Below are positions 35,305 through 45,572 of a DNA stretch of 64,000 bases, in pieces. Position 1 is the stretch's first letter, and every line of letters begins with the position of its first letter. Location: contig CM037777.1 in assembly GCA_021229015.1 (NCBI GenBank), forward strand, positions 28,767,584 to 28,831,583. The letters are read 5' to 3'. Source of the stretch: Solen grandis (lineage: Eukaryota; Mollusca; Bivalvia; Adapedonta; Solenidae). The notes below the pieces were generated by a model, which worked only from the letters and a program-made list of their open reading frames with translations, was not told the DNA's origin and searched no databases. Position numbers and translations under genes: made by a program.

Positions 35305-35516
35305 TGAAGAGCTAGAGGTGGTCGACAATTTCAATTATCTTGGTGTTGTCTTTAATTACACGGGTACATTTGTTTTAAATAATCAGTTTTTAATAGGCAA
35401 AGCACTGAAAGCGATGAACGTTTTATTTCATAATGGTGTGAGTCAAAAAGCATGCAATGCTGCTGTGTACGGAGAACTGGGAAGAGTGCCTTTGTTTATC
35501 AATAGATATGTACAAA
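35305..35516 (+). pseudogene. LINE reverse transcriptase fragment, piece 2
   Basis: Continues piece 1: EELEVVDNFNYLGVVFNYTG (the FxYLGxxF motif), then KALKAMNVLFHNG and GELGRVPLFINRYVQ. The frame ends where the pearl-like element starts. Without the insertions, pieces 1, 2 and 3 read in consistent order. Confidence 0.85.
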
Positions 35517-36998
35517 CTAGAACTGTCGCCTAAGGGCTTACTAATACCCCCCCGCAAGTGTTTTTGTCAAACATGGCTTTGGAGCATGAAATCAGAATTC
35601 TTGTATGCAACACTCCATCTTAATATACAGAGGACATATGTGCCAACTACCTAGAAATCTAGTTATCCTATGTTTTACATACATATGGGTATATGTATGT
35701 CTATGGATCAATAACAGTAAGATTCACTGAAATCCATCAATTGTTTAGGCAAAAAAAACTGTCGCCTATGGGCAACTTAATAGTAACGTAATTTTTGTTT
35801 TTTAGAAAATTAAGAACAAAAGAATATGTTCTATCTTTATTTAAGTATTACTTAGCATTATAAGTATTGTTGGTGGAATAAGAGCCAGATCATTTACTGG
35901 AAAAATGATGAGACATTCCTGTTTTCTGTCATTGGGGTTGAAGGCCCAGCTTAAGTTTCATAAAAGTCAGTCAAGAAATGAATTAATGAATTCAATAAGA
36001 CTAAGCAAATCAAAACGCATATTTAAAGATTAGTAATAGTGACTCATTTCTAAACATATGGGTTCAGGAAGCCATACATTAAAAAACAACCAGTATTTTT
36101 GTTTAAAAGTCAGGTGTATACAATAACAATTACTTCAAGAATCCAATACTTACATGCAATCATGAAATGATAGCACAAATGAAGTAATCACATCAGTATG
36201 CATATGTTTATCCATAAACACTAATCCTTGTGTTGGACTGTTTATATGACACAATCATCAAGCTTGTATATACTGGCAAGATCACACATTTGAAAATTAA
36301 CTAATTCTTCTTGAGGCTTTAACTTATTGTTTGTTTGTTGGATTTAATGTTCCACCCACATTATTTTTGTAAACTGAAGACAATGTCTACTTTGAACAGA
36401 TACAATGCTGCCACATTTCAGAATCCCATAGAAGGAGTAGTCCGCAGAAGTTTGTAATGCAAAAATCATCAAAGGGGCATAACTTGGTAAATAGGGGAGG
36501 TAACTCAATGCTATATAGATGTCTAAGGATCATTGCCAGTAAGTTTCATCAAAATCCTTCCAGTAGTTTAGAAGGAGTAGTCCGCAGAAGTTTGTAATGC
36601 AAAAATCATCAAAGGGGCATAACTTGGTAAATAGGGGAGGTAACTCAATGCTATATAGATAACGCGCTGCTACAATGTCTAAGGATCATTGACAGCAAGT
36701 ATCATTAAAATCCTTCCAGTAGTTTAGGCGGAGTAGTCCGCAGAAGTTTGTAATGCAAAAATCATCAAAGGGGCATAACTTGGTAAATAGGGGAGGTAAC
36801 TCAATGCTATATAGATAACGCGCTAATACAATGTCTAAGGATCATTGCCAGCAAGTTTCATCAAAATCCTTCCAGAAGTTTAGGAGGAGTAGTCCGCAGA
36901 ATTTTGTGTCTACAGACGGACGGACAGACGGACGGACGGACGGACGGACAACCTGATTCCAGTATACCCCCCCCTAACTTCGTTGCGGGGGGGTATAA
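35517..36998 (+). mobile_element. pearl-like element with (ACGG)n and GGGGGGGTATAA hairpin
   Basis: Starts CTAGAACTGTCGCCTAAGGG and shows CCCCCCCGCAAG soon after. It has three cores of about 160-175 bases (AAAGGGGCATAACTTGGTAA, AGTAGTCCGCAGAAGTTTG), then (GACGGACG)n at 36915-36950 and a terminal stem ATACCCCCCCCTAACTTCG paired with GCGGGGGGGTAT. A SINE body fragment lies near 36320-36430. Inserted between A and T of the LINE with no target duplication. Confidence 0.85.
36320..36432 (-). mobile_element. SINE body/tail fragment
   Basis: The inverse of GATGTAATGTTCC-type SINE tail: GTTTGTTTGTTGGATTTAAT, ACAATGTCTACTTTGAACAG, ACAATGCTGCCACATTTCAG compare with 42185-42270. No tRNA head is left. 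Confidence 0.5.
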
Positions 36999-37855
36999 TA
37001 ATAAAATATTGGTTCAAAGTTATAAATACTGATAACGTTATTTAAAGGAATGTCTATAATTATGCACTCGCCAATAATAATACTCGTAAAACTTGGCCTT
37101 ATAAAGTAAAATATTTATAGATATGTATGGTTTTTCGGATGTGTGGTTAAATCCTTTACCTATACATGCTCAGTCCTTTATTCAAACTTTCAAACAACGT
37201 GTTACTGATGCCTTCCGTCAAGAATGGTTAACAAATATTAATAATAATCAAGTTCTGAGCATTTTATACACCCATTTAAAGACTTCCTTTTCGTACGAAC
37301 AATACTTATCTGATATAGTTTCGTGGAAATATAGACAGCTCACTACTAAGTTACGAATTTCCTGTAATCAGTTACGAATAAATTCTTGTAGATATCTTGA
37401 CAGATTACCGCGTAACGAGTGTACTTGTCAGATGTGTTCCTTAAATACAGACATTGAAGACGAGTATCATTTTGTGCTTAAATGTGAACGTTTTCAAGAT
37501 TTATGTATTAAATATTTAAAAAGATTCTTTTATATTAGACCAAATATGTTTAAATTTGTTCAATTATTAAACTCCAAAAATAAAAATGTATTATTAAATC
37601 TCTGTAAGTATATTAAACAGGCATTAGAAAGACGCAATGATGCAATACAAAATTTATAATCCACATGTATTATACTTATACTATTATGATGTTCTGTTAA
37701 TGTAATTAGATTATACGATTGGATTTGTTTCTTTCACCATACTCCTAAACTTGATTTAACTTTTAATGTTCTTTTCCAGCAGCTAAATTTGTCTTCTTTT
37801 ATTTTTCAATACTATAGTATGATCAAATACTATGTTTAATGATTGTATGTGTGTG

Positions 37856-37908
<53 letters not shown>

Positions 37909-38016
37909 AGGGAAAGTAATTTAACAGTTTCTCTTCTTTCACGTGTTATTTGTAAATATGATTGTATGATGATGTACCATATTGTACAAGTCATTGATAA
38001 TAAAACTTGTAAAAAA
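36999..38016 (+). pseudogene. LINE C-terminal domain and 3' UTR, piece 3
   Basis: Resumes with IIKYWFKVINTDNVI and a TAA stop. A second stop and a frame change follow, then an open frame from 37123 to 37659 of 178 codons with SDVWLNPLPIHAQSFIQTFK and the zinc-knuckle-like CTCQMCSLNTDIEDEYHFVL then KC. This CxxC...H...C arrangement is the usual C-terminus of many LINE ORF2 proteins. A 350-base 3' UTR with (GT)n(AG)n at 37850-37902 ends near AATAAAACTTG. The stops show it is dead. Confidence 0.85.
37850..37902 (+). repeat. (GT)n(AG)n microsatellite
   Basis: About ten GT units joined directly to about thirteen AG units, in the LINE 3' UTR. Confidence 0.9.
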
Positions 38017-38039
38017 CATAATAATAGTAAAAAATAATA

Positions 38040-38770
38040 TACCTTGATAGTCTGATACCCCTAAATAGTTTTATGAAGCTTAAAATCAATCCCATGCCTA
38101 GTTACTGAGACATATGCATAATAACATTGTGCATGCAAAACTTTAAACAAAAATCCAAGAAAAAAGGGAATTGCATAAAAAATAACCAAAATTCTAAGTT
38201 AAAAGGGGGCCATAATTTTTAATATATTCCATCAAGTGTTATCTTCCTTTATAGTATGGTACCCTTAAACACATTAAAGATGTTTCAAATCAATACTATG
38301 CCGGAGAAAGTACCTTGCATGCAAAACTTTAACCAAAATTTCTAAGTTAAAAAGGGGCCATAATTTGCAATATATTCCATCAAAAGTTATCTACCTTGGT
38401 TGTCTGATACCCCTAAACATATTCATAAACTTTCAAGTCAATACCATGAATGGTTATTGAGATACAAACTGGATAGTAGCTTGCACGCAAAACTTTAACC
38501 AAATTTTCTATTGCATGCAAAACTTAAACCAAAATTTCTAAGTTAAAAAGGGCTATAATTCATATTAAATTCAGTCAAGAGTTATCTACCTTGGTTTTCT
38601 GATGCCCCTGAACATATTTATAAACTTTCAAGTCAATACCATAAATGGTTATTGAGATATAAGGTTGATAGTAACTTGCATGCAAAACTTTAACCAAAAG
38701 CTGCAACGCCAACGCCAACGCCAACGCGACTACAATAGCTCTCGTATTCTTCGAATAGTTGAGCTAAAAA
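38040..38770 (+). mobile_element. pearl-like repeat, TTCGAATAGTTGAGC family
   Basis: From AATATACCTTGATAGTCTGA to CTTCGAATAGTTGAGCTAAA, with three or four cores (CATGCAAAACTTTAACCAAA, GGGGCCATAATTTGCAATAT) and a GCCAACGCCAACGCC tract near 38706. Same family as 6198-7076 and 53917-56762. Confidence 0.7.
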
Positions 38771-40258
38771 GTAAAAGAATGTTATTACATGTATAATTAA
38801 ACTAGAGCTATCACTGAAGGTGATTAATACCCCCGCAAAATACTTTAATGCAGGAGAAGCCAGACTTCAGGCAGAGCATAGATAAGAACCTGTATACATA
38901 GTATACTGGTTGTGATAGTAATAAGTAAGTAAAGTTTTTATTTAAAGTTGATAGAGAGTCAATAATGGTTGTTTGTCACAGTAGTTTAAAAATATAAGGT
39001 TACAGTTCTTGGACACTGCACTTCTCCTAGTCGCCATCTGTTTACATTTTAAGTTTCAAGTATATACCATGTATAATATTCGAGTTATGTTCAGGACAAG
39101 AAAAACAAGGAAAAGTAACAAAGGGAAATAACTCTGTAATTACTCTAGATAGAGTTATGGTTCTTGTGCACTGCACTTCCTCATATTGTGGTTGACCATT
39201 GTATGAAATTGTTTTGAAATCCAACCAGTAGTTTACAAGTTATACTTTGGACAAGGAAAAGTAACTAAGGGCAATAACTCTGTAATTCCTATTGATAGAG
39301 TTATGGTTCTTGTGCACTGCACTTCCTCATATTGTGGTTGACCATTGTATGAAATTGTTTTGAAATCCAACCAGTAGTTTACAAGTTATACTCTGGACAA
39401 GGAAAAGTAACAAAGGGCAATAACTCTGTAATTCCTATAGATAGAGTTATGGTTCTTGTGCACTGCACTTCCTTTCATTGTGCTTGACCATTGTATGAAA
39501 TTGTTTTGAAATCCAATAAGTACTTTACAAGTTATACTCCGGACAAGGAAAAAATACAAAGGGCAATAACTCTGTAATTACTCTAGATAGAGTTATGGTT
39601 CTTGTGCACTGCACTTCCTCATATTGTGCTTGACCATTGTATGAAATTGTTTTGAAATCCAACTTGTACTTTTCAAGTTATGCTCCGGACAAGGAAAAGT
39701 AACAAAGGGCAATAACTCTGTAATAAGTCAAGATGGAGTTATGGTTCTTGTGCACTGCACTTCCTCTCCATGTGCTTGATCATTGCATGAAGTTGTATTG
39801 AATTCCAACTTGTGGTTTTCAAGTTATGCTCCGGACAAGGAAAATGCAACGGACCGCTGGAACAACCGACCGACCGACCAACCGACCGACCAACCACCGG
39901 GTGACTCCTATATACCCCCCCAAACTTTGTTTCGGGGGTATAATAAATAATAAGATAATTTATGATACATAATTAATACAAATCTATGCAAAATGTTGAA
40001 TTTAGAGACGCAAATAATAATTATTTTCTAAAAAAAAAATAAACAAAGGGTGCCCCTAAACTAAGATTGCCAAAAATCTTAGAGTGTTTCGATAGGATAT
40101 ACGTTATGTGATGTGTGATATACAATATACCATTTCTATACGATACGATGTGATAAGATTCCATTCATTATGTCTAATACGATTGGATGCGATAGGATAC
40201 AATTTGATACATTATGATGCGATTGAGCATACCATGCGATACGATGCGATACGAACAG
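38771..40258 (+). mobile_element. outer CAGTGG-family copy O, right-arm piece 2 (truncated end)
   Basis: 38771-38801 plus 39948-40258 continue the right arm left at about 33860: GTAAAAGAATGTTATTA, AAAATGTTGAATTTAGAGAC, GATTGCCAAAAATCTTA, then the CGATACGATGCGATACGAAC subterminal block. The final 45 bases with the TIR are missing and a GTGAGC-family core follows at once. A pearl-like element (38802-39947) sits inside. Confidence 0.7.
38802..39947 (+). mobile_element. pearl-like element with GACCGACC tract and GGGGGTATAATAAA end
   Basis: Starts CTAGAGCTATCACTGAAGGT, where TCAC and GGTGA pair. Five cores of about 160 bases repeat GATAGAGTTATGGTTCTTGT and GCACTGCACTTCC. Then comes CGACCGACCAACCGACCGAC and the terminal stem TATACCCCCCCAAACTTTG with TTTCGGGGGTATA. 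Flanks join as ATTAAA|TAATAAGAT, matching copy C at 29545-29562, so again A|T with no duplication. Confidence 0.85.
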
Positions 40259-40775
40259 GGACCCCAGGGCCATGATTTGAACAAACCTGGTAGATGTCCA
40301 TAAGGCAATGTTACACACCAAATATCTAAACTCCAGGCCTTGAGGTTTCTGAGAAGAAGATTTTTCTAATTTTTTTTTCCTATATAAGCCTTTGTAAAAT
40401 CAAGTGACCCCTGGGACGGGGCCAATTTTGACCCAAGGGTCATGATTTGAACAAACTTGGTAGGGATGCACTAGACAATGCTACACATCAAATACCTAAG
40501 CTCTAGGCCTTACAATTTTGCAGAAGAAGATTTTCAAAGTTTATTTTTAGCTCCTGTGACCTACTTTTTTAACCAATCAAAATAATTTGAACAATCTTGA
40601 TAGAGGGCATCATAAGGATGATTCCTGTGAAATTTGGTCAAAATCCATTCAGCAGTTTAGGAGATGTTGTTTAAAGGAAATTGTTGATGCCGGCCTCACG
40701 GACAGATGCACGGACGACGGACAAAAGGCCATCACAAAAGCTCACCATGAGCACATTGTGCTCAGGTGAGCTAAT
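40259..40775 (+). mobile_element. GTGAGC-family element, 3' part
   Basis: Cores with GACCCCAGGGCCATGATTTG and AGGCCTTGAGGTTTCTGAGA, a GATGCACGGACGACGGAC tract, and the end hairpin CACCATGAGCACATTGTGCTC followed by AGGTGAGCTAATAAA. The 5' part is missing or displaced by copy O. Confidence 0.75.
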
Positions 40776-40879
40776 AAAATGAAATTTTCTACGGATTTGT
40801 GTTCATCCGCAGCATAGAAGAAATAAATTACTCGCAGAAATAACCTGCTATACGATAATTAGATATCAAAATGAACATG

Positions 40880-41455
40880 TCAAAGCAGCAATTTACTTAC
40901 ATGTGACCCATCAGATTGCAATAGCAGTAATGTACCTACCTGTGACTCTGCAGATTAAAATAGCAGTAATGTACTTACCTGATGTGGCAGATTGAAAAAG
41001 CATTAATGTACTTACATGAGACCCATCAGATTGAATGGCAGTAATGTCTTACAAGTGACCCATCCGATTGAAATAGCAGTAACGTACTAACAAGTGACCC
41101 AACATATCGAGATAGCAGTAAAGTACATAATTGTGACTCGGCAGAATGACTTGATTTGACTTGACTATTTGAGTTTACCATTGCTTCGACAGTATTTTAG
41201 TCATATAGCGACGTCCAGCTAATTACAGGTGAAGGAAGACCCTGAATGCACGGAGGCATCCGGGTAGAACCATCGACCTACCTTCCTCACATGAAAATAT
41301 GAATGACCCTGCCAGTATACGAACCCACACGGTGAGGGGCTGAGTGAGTGTTAAAGTCAGCGACTTTACCCTCTCAGCCACGGAGGCCCCACAGCAGATT
41401 GAAATAGCAGAAATGTACTTACCTGTGACCCAGCATATTGAGATAATGCCTCTTT
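40880..41455 (-). repeat. 38-40 bp minisatellite carrying splice-donor-like motifs, split by a SINE
   Basis: About eight units of GCAGTAATGTACTTACCTGT plus GACCCAGCAGATTGAAATA, at 40880-41150 and again at 41395-41450. On the minus strand, which is sense for SNX13, units read CAGGTAAGTACATTACTGC, a near-perfect 5' splice site, and some have CTGCAG just upstream. The array lies 325-900 bases downstream of the exon at 41775-41923. Confidence 0.8.
41160..41392 (-). mobile_element. tRNA-derived SINE inside the minisatellite
   Basis: The minus strand starts GGGGCCTCCGTGGCTGAGAG (A box TGGCTGAGAGG), B box GGGTTCGTATAC, body ATTAGCTGGACGTCGCTATA and tail TGACTAAAATACTGTCGAAG. The interrupted minisatellite resumes on the far side. 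A relative lies at 48790-49037. Confidence 0.8.
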
Positions 41456-41774
41456 TATGTTTCTAGGGAGTATTGATTATTGAACCATTGCTAGGCATTT
41501 ATCACCTCCATTTTCAACCTCAGACATGCTGGTGAATATTTCTAGATAGATAATTCCCTGACCCTAACTTTTGTTTGAATAAAAACAGGTTTGGCCACAA
41601 ACATTGACATGTGCTTCTTTGTTAGCATCGTGTTTGTGGGACAAAATCTAACTGTAATCTATTGTTAAGATATGCTAATAATTAGGTGGGTCATGGAACT
41701 ATGCATTCAATACAGTTGATATTTTTCAAAGATAAAAACTTATGTGTTTATGATGTTATTATGTTGGATCATAC

Positions 41775-41923
41775 CTTTTCTGCCATGATCATCTGGAGGT
41801 CATGGAAGTCGCTGTAGCGTCGATACACATCCCAAATCTCTTCATCTCCTCCAAACATTTTGGTGACACGAATAGAGAACACAGCATAGGACTTCCCGGT
41901 CTTTTCTGATTCTCGCACAATAC
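41775..41923 (-). CDS. SNX13: SNX13-like sorting nexin, exon with N-terminal half of the PX domain
   Basis: A minus-strand exon with acceptor CTGTAG and donor AAAAG|GTATG. It encodes IVRESEKTGKSYAVFSIRVT, KMFGGDEEIWDVYRRYSDFH and DLQMIMAEK. The RRYSDF core is the diagnostic PX-domain phosphoinositide-binding motif (the Arg contacts phosphatidylinositol 3-phosphate in known PX domains). The EEIW.VYRRYSDFHD pattern is closest, as I recall it, to SNX13 (RGS-PX1), an endosome/ER-contact sorting nexin with PXA, RGS, PX and nexin-C domains. The 2-base start joins the G ending the exon at 50587. SNX14, SNX19 or SNX25 are less likely alternatives. The rest of the PX domain and the C-terminus are not found in the window. 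Confidence 0.85.
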
Positions 41924-42179
41924 CTACAGTCACAGGTATGTTTCTTTACTAGATGAAAGCAAAGAAGATGTTCATATATATTCAAATTTAATCATCAAAT
42001 TATAGCTTCTCAATACCATGTCATCAATGGTTGACCTTGTTCACTCAAAAAACACATTAATTTCTTTGTGACCCACAAAGTGGGCACTAGTAAGACTGCT
42101 ATATTTTCTGCCTATGATGGAAAGTTCCATTGCATGGGGTTTACAGAATCTAATAATCCTTAAGAGTTTTCTCTTGAAA

Positions 42180-42500
42180 AGTTTGTTGTTTGTTTGGTTT
42201 TAACGTCCCACTGACAGTATTTCAGTCATTTGGAGACAATGTCTACTTGAGACAGATATAGTGCTGCCACACTGTAGTATCACGCCGTAGACATGTGGCA
42301 TGATACCACACCCACACCACATTATCCTGACACCAGGCCAACCAGTCCTGCAACTACCCTTATATGCTGAGCGCCAAGCAAGAGAGCTATAACAGTACCA
42401 TTTTTTACGACTTTGGTATGTTGCAGCTGGGGATCGAACCCACGACCTCCCACACCCGAGGCGGACAATCTAATCACTCGACCACTGGGGGTCGGTCTCT
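42180..42500 (-). mobile_element. tRNA-derived SINE, full-length-looking
   Basis: The minus strand begins ACCCCCAGTGGTCGAGTGAT (A box), then GTGGGTTCGATCCCCAGCTG (B box), a body with CTGGTGTCAGGATAATGTGG, and the tail CAAATGACTGAAATACTGTC, AGTGGGACGTTAAAACCAAA, ending in a CAAA-type repeat. It matches headless copies at 3345-3558 and 36320-36432. Confidence 0.85.
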
Positions 42501-42556
42501 TGAAAAGTATCTCTAAACTGAATGTCCTTACCTATAAGGTCAATCATATGATTAAA

Positions 42557-43045
42557 CAAGAGGGCCAAAGTTGCCCTAGATTGCTCTCCTGAGTACCATC
42601 AGCTTGAAAAAAAAATATTCAAGTCACATTGTTTTCTTACCTGGTACTCTTCAACAACAACCACATTCCACATTTTACCATCTGACTTTGATTATATATA
42701 TAATCAGCCTCACCCTTCAAAGCCTCAATACTAAAGGAATCATCCTTGTTTCAACAATTTCTTATATAAACTTTAACACAATTGTGACCAAATTACATTA
42801 AATTGTGATTCAGTTTCAGTGAAGAAGAATTTTCTATTTTAGTGACATATAAAAACTACCTGACCATCAAAGCACCTAATTTTTCAAGGGACCAGCTCTG
42901 TTTTAGCACTTTAAACAGAGGTCCATACAATACCAAATTGAATTCTGACCACTGGCTTCCAAAGAAGACTTTTTCAAATTTTCTACAAACATTCAGATCT
43001 CTTTTATATATTGGAAGCCCACATTTTATTCTAACCTAGCCTTTG
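42557..43045 (+). mobile_element. GTGAGC-family element, 5' part only
   Basis: CAAGAGGGCCAAAGTTGCCC and TGCTCTCCTGAGTACCATCA mark the 5' end. The body resembles that of 57900-58200 (TTTTCAAGGGACCAGCT). No 3' hairpin was found, so the copy is truncated. Sequence to 43580 shows nothing further. Confidence 0.55.
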
Positions 43046-43580
43046 GTCTAGATTTTTTCTTATACTGTACACACTGACAGATTAGATGCAGCAACGTATA
43101 AGGCACACCTTAATTTTCATGGTAACTTTTTTCTTTTTTTTTTAAAAATCACTTAGAGCATTGTATGAGACGAAATACTGTTATAAAATTCGTTTTGTTG
43201 GACATTCTGACAGACTGAAAGCTACCAATACACCACAGTGGCTAATCATATGTTGATCCATTTTATTTCCATGGCATAAAATTACCATTAGACTGTTACA
43301 CTAAGGAGAGGTAGGGTAAAGACGACACATTCTCGTAACATGGCATTACTCAACCGTGCCTCTGCATTCTAAATAACAGACTGGGGACCAATGTCACCTG
43401 TCAAAATTTTTCCAACTACAAGGCATTACGTAACAACTGCCACCTGTCAAACTTTTCCTGTACATCATGAGGTCCCATAAAATAAACTTTTACAAAATGG
43501 CTTTCATCATATTGTTTCACTTTCTCGTGATCAATGCATCAAAAATATACAAGTAGGATAACTAGTAAGAACAAAAGCAA

Positions 43581-43677
43581 CAAGAACTATCATTGAAAAT
43601 GATGAATACCCACAGATACCGCTTTGTCACAGTTACTGTTTCCATGTCAGACAGTCTTCATAAAGTTGAAACACAAA
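43581..43677 (+). mobile_element. 5' end of a pearl-like element, interrupted
   Basis: CAAGAACTATCATTGAAAATGATGAATACC has the same layout as 38802 (palindrome, then GATTAATACCCCC). A GTGAGC element follows at 43678. Sequence at 45279-45570 (GCCGAGAAATAGAGCAGATA) may be its continuation. Confidence 0.5.
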
Positions 43678-45278
43678 CAAGAGGGCCATGATGGCCCTGA
43701 ATCGCTCACCTGATTATAAATGAGCAACATATGTTGGATTTTTCATATTTACCTACTTTTTGACATCACATGACCCACTTTCGAGCTTGACCAAGATTTA
43801 TGGAAACAGACATTCCGACCAAGTTTCATAAAGATTGGGCCAAAAATGTGGCCTCTAGAATGTTAACAAGGTTTTTCTAAGATTTGACCTCATGACCTAC
43901 TTTTTGACCCCACATGACCCAAATTCGAACTTGTCCAAGATTTTATGGAAACAAACATTCTGACCAAGTTTCATAAAGATTGGGCCAAAAATGTGGCCTC
44001 TAGAGTGTTAACAAGGTTTTTCTAAGATTTGACCTCATGACCTACTCTTTGACCCCACATGACCCAAATTTGAACTTGTCCAAGATTTTTTGGAAACAAA
44101 CATTCTGACCAAGTTTCATGAAGATTGGGCCAAAAATGTGGCCTCTAGAGTGTTATGTACGAAATGGAACATTCCTGGAGTATGCATACAATGCATGATT
44201 GTTAATCTAGATATGTAATTATAGTGATTTATATAAGAGATATATGAATATATCTCAAAAACCTTGGCATTTTGTAAAACCCAGTATTGGGATCTTCATT
44301 TTATATTCAGATCAGACAATTATATCTGATTCCCCTTTTTTTCAACTGACAATGAGTGCTAAAAAATGAAAATATTAAAGTTCAAACAGAATGAAACCTT
44401 GCAATTTTCAACATTTAAAGGGGCATAACTCCTGACATAATAAATTGATTAAAGCCATCATCAAATTTGGCCAAGATATTCTGGTCATAAACAATGTCTT
44501 AAGGTTTGAAGGGTTAGGGTTAGAAATAAAGATGCTAGAGTGCAAAGAGCAATCTGGATTCTTTCAAATTTAAAAGGGGCATAACTCCTGACCTTATGTG
44601 TTGATTCCAGTCATAATTGAGCTTGGCCAAGGTATTATGGTTTTAAACAATGAAATTTGGCAATTGTATAAGAAATAAAGATGCTAGAGGGCAAACAAAG
44701 TGAAATCTGGCTTTTTTCTATTTTAAAAGGGGTGTAACTCCTGACCTAATGTTGATAACAGCCATAATCGAACTTGGCCAGATTTTATGTTATAAACATT
44801 GTTTAAGTTTGAAGATAATTGCTCATGAAATGAAGATGCTAGAGTGCAAACAATGTGAAATCTGGCTTTTTTAAATTTTAAAAGGGGCATAACTCCTGAC
44901 CTAATGTTTCGATATCAGCCATAATCGAACTTGGCCTAGATTTTATGGTTATAAACATTGTTTTAAAGTTTGAAGATAATTGCTCATAAAATGAAGATGC
45001 TAGAGTGCAAACAATGTGAAATCTGGCTTTTTTGAATTTTAAAAGGGGCATAACTCCTGACCTTATGTTTCGATATCAGCCATAATCCAACCTGGCCGAG
45101 ATTTTATGGTTATAAACATTGTTTTAAAGTTTGAAGATAATTGCTCATAAAATGAAGATGCTAGAGTGCAAACGAACAAATTGTGGACGATGGACGGACG
45201 GACGGACGTGCGGACGGACGGACATTCATCGATCCTAAAAGCTCATCCTGAGCACACGTGCTCAGGTGAGCTAAAAAA
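43678..45278 (+). mobile_element. GTGAGC-family element with two core types
   Basis: Starts CAAGAGGGCCATGATGGCCC and ends CACACGTGCTCAGGTGAGCT. The first half has three cores of about 145 bases (TTTTTCTAAGATTTGACCTC, GATTGGGCCAAAAATGTGGC). The second half has about five cores of another kind (GGGGCATAACTCCTGACCTA, ATGAAGATGCTAGAGTGCAA). About 200 bases of unrelated AT-rich sequence (44150-44340) separate them. (ACGG)n lies at 45188-45222. Confidence 0.8.
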
Positions 45279-45572
45279 CCAGGTAGAGCTCTGATACACT
45301 TATACTATTATCGCCAATAAAAAATATTTGGTTGGTACTTATAAATACTGTGAAGTTATATCAAAGTCTGACCAATAGTTGCCGAGAAATAGAGCAGATA
45401 AAATATATGCAAGAAATATGGCAAGGGGGAATAACTCAAAGAAAATTGATGCAAGCATGACATGCCTGCAATATGAGCAAATAGACTTGGTATTTATAAT
45501 AAATCATTGCTGTGTAGTTAAATGAAAAGTAACTAAGAAATAGTGTGGACAAAATATATTCAATAAATATAA

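Noticed and set aside
37123..37659. 178-codon frame as an independent host gene
   Set aside because: It continues the LINE reverse transcriptase in order and carries the LINE C-terminal CxxC...H...C pattern. Stops occur just upstream.
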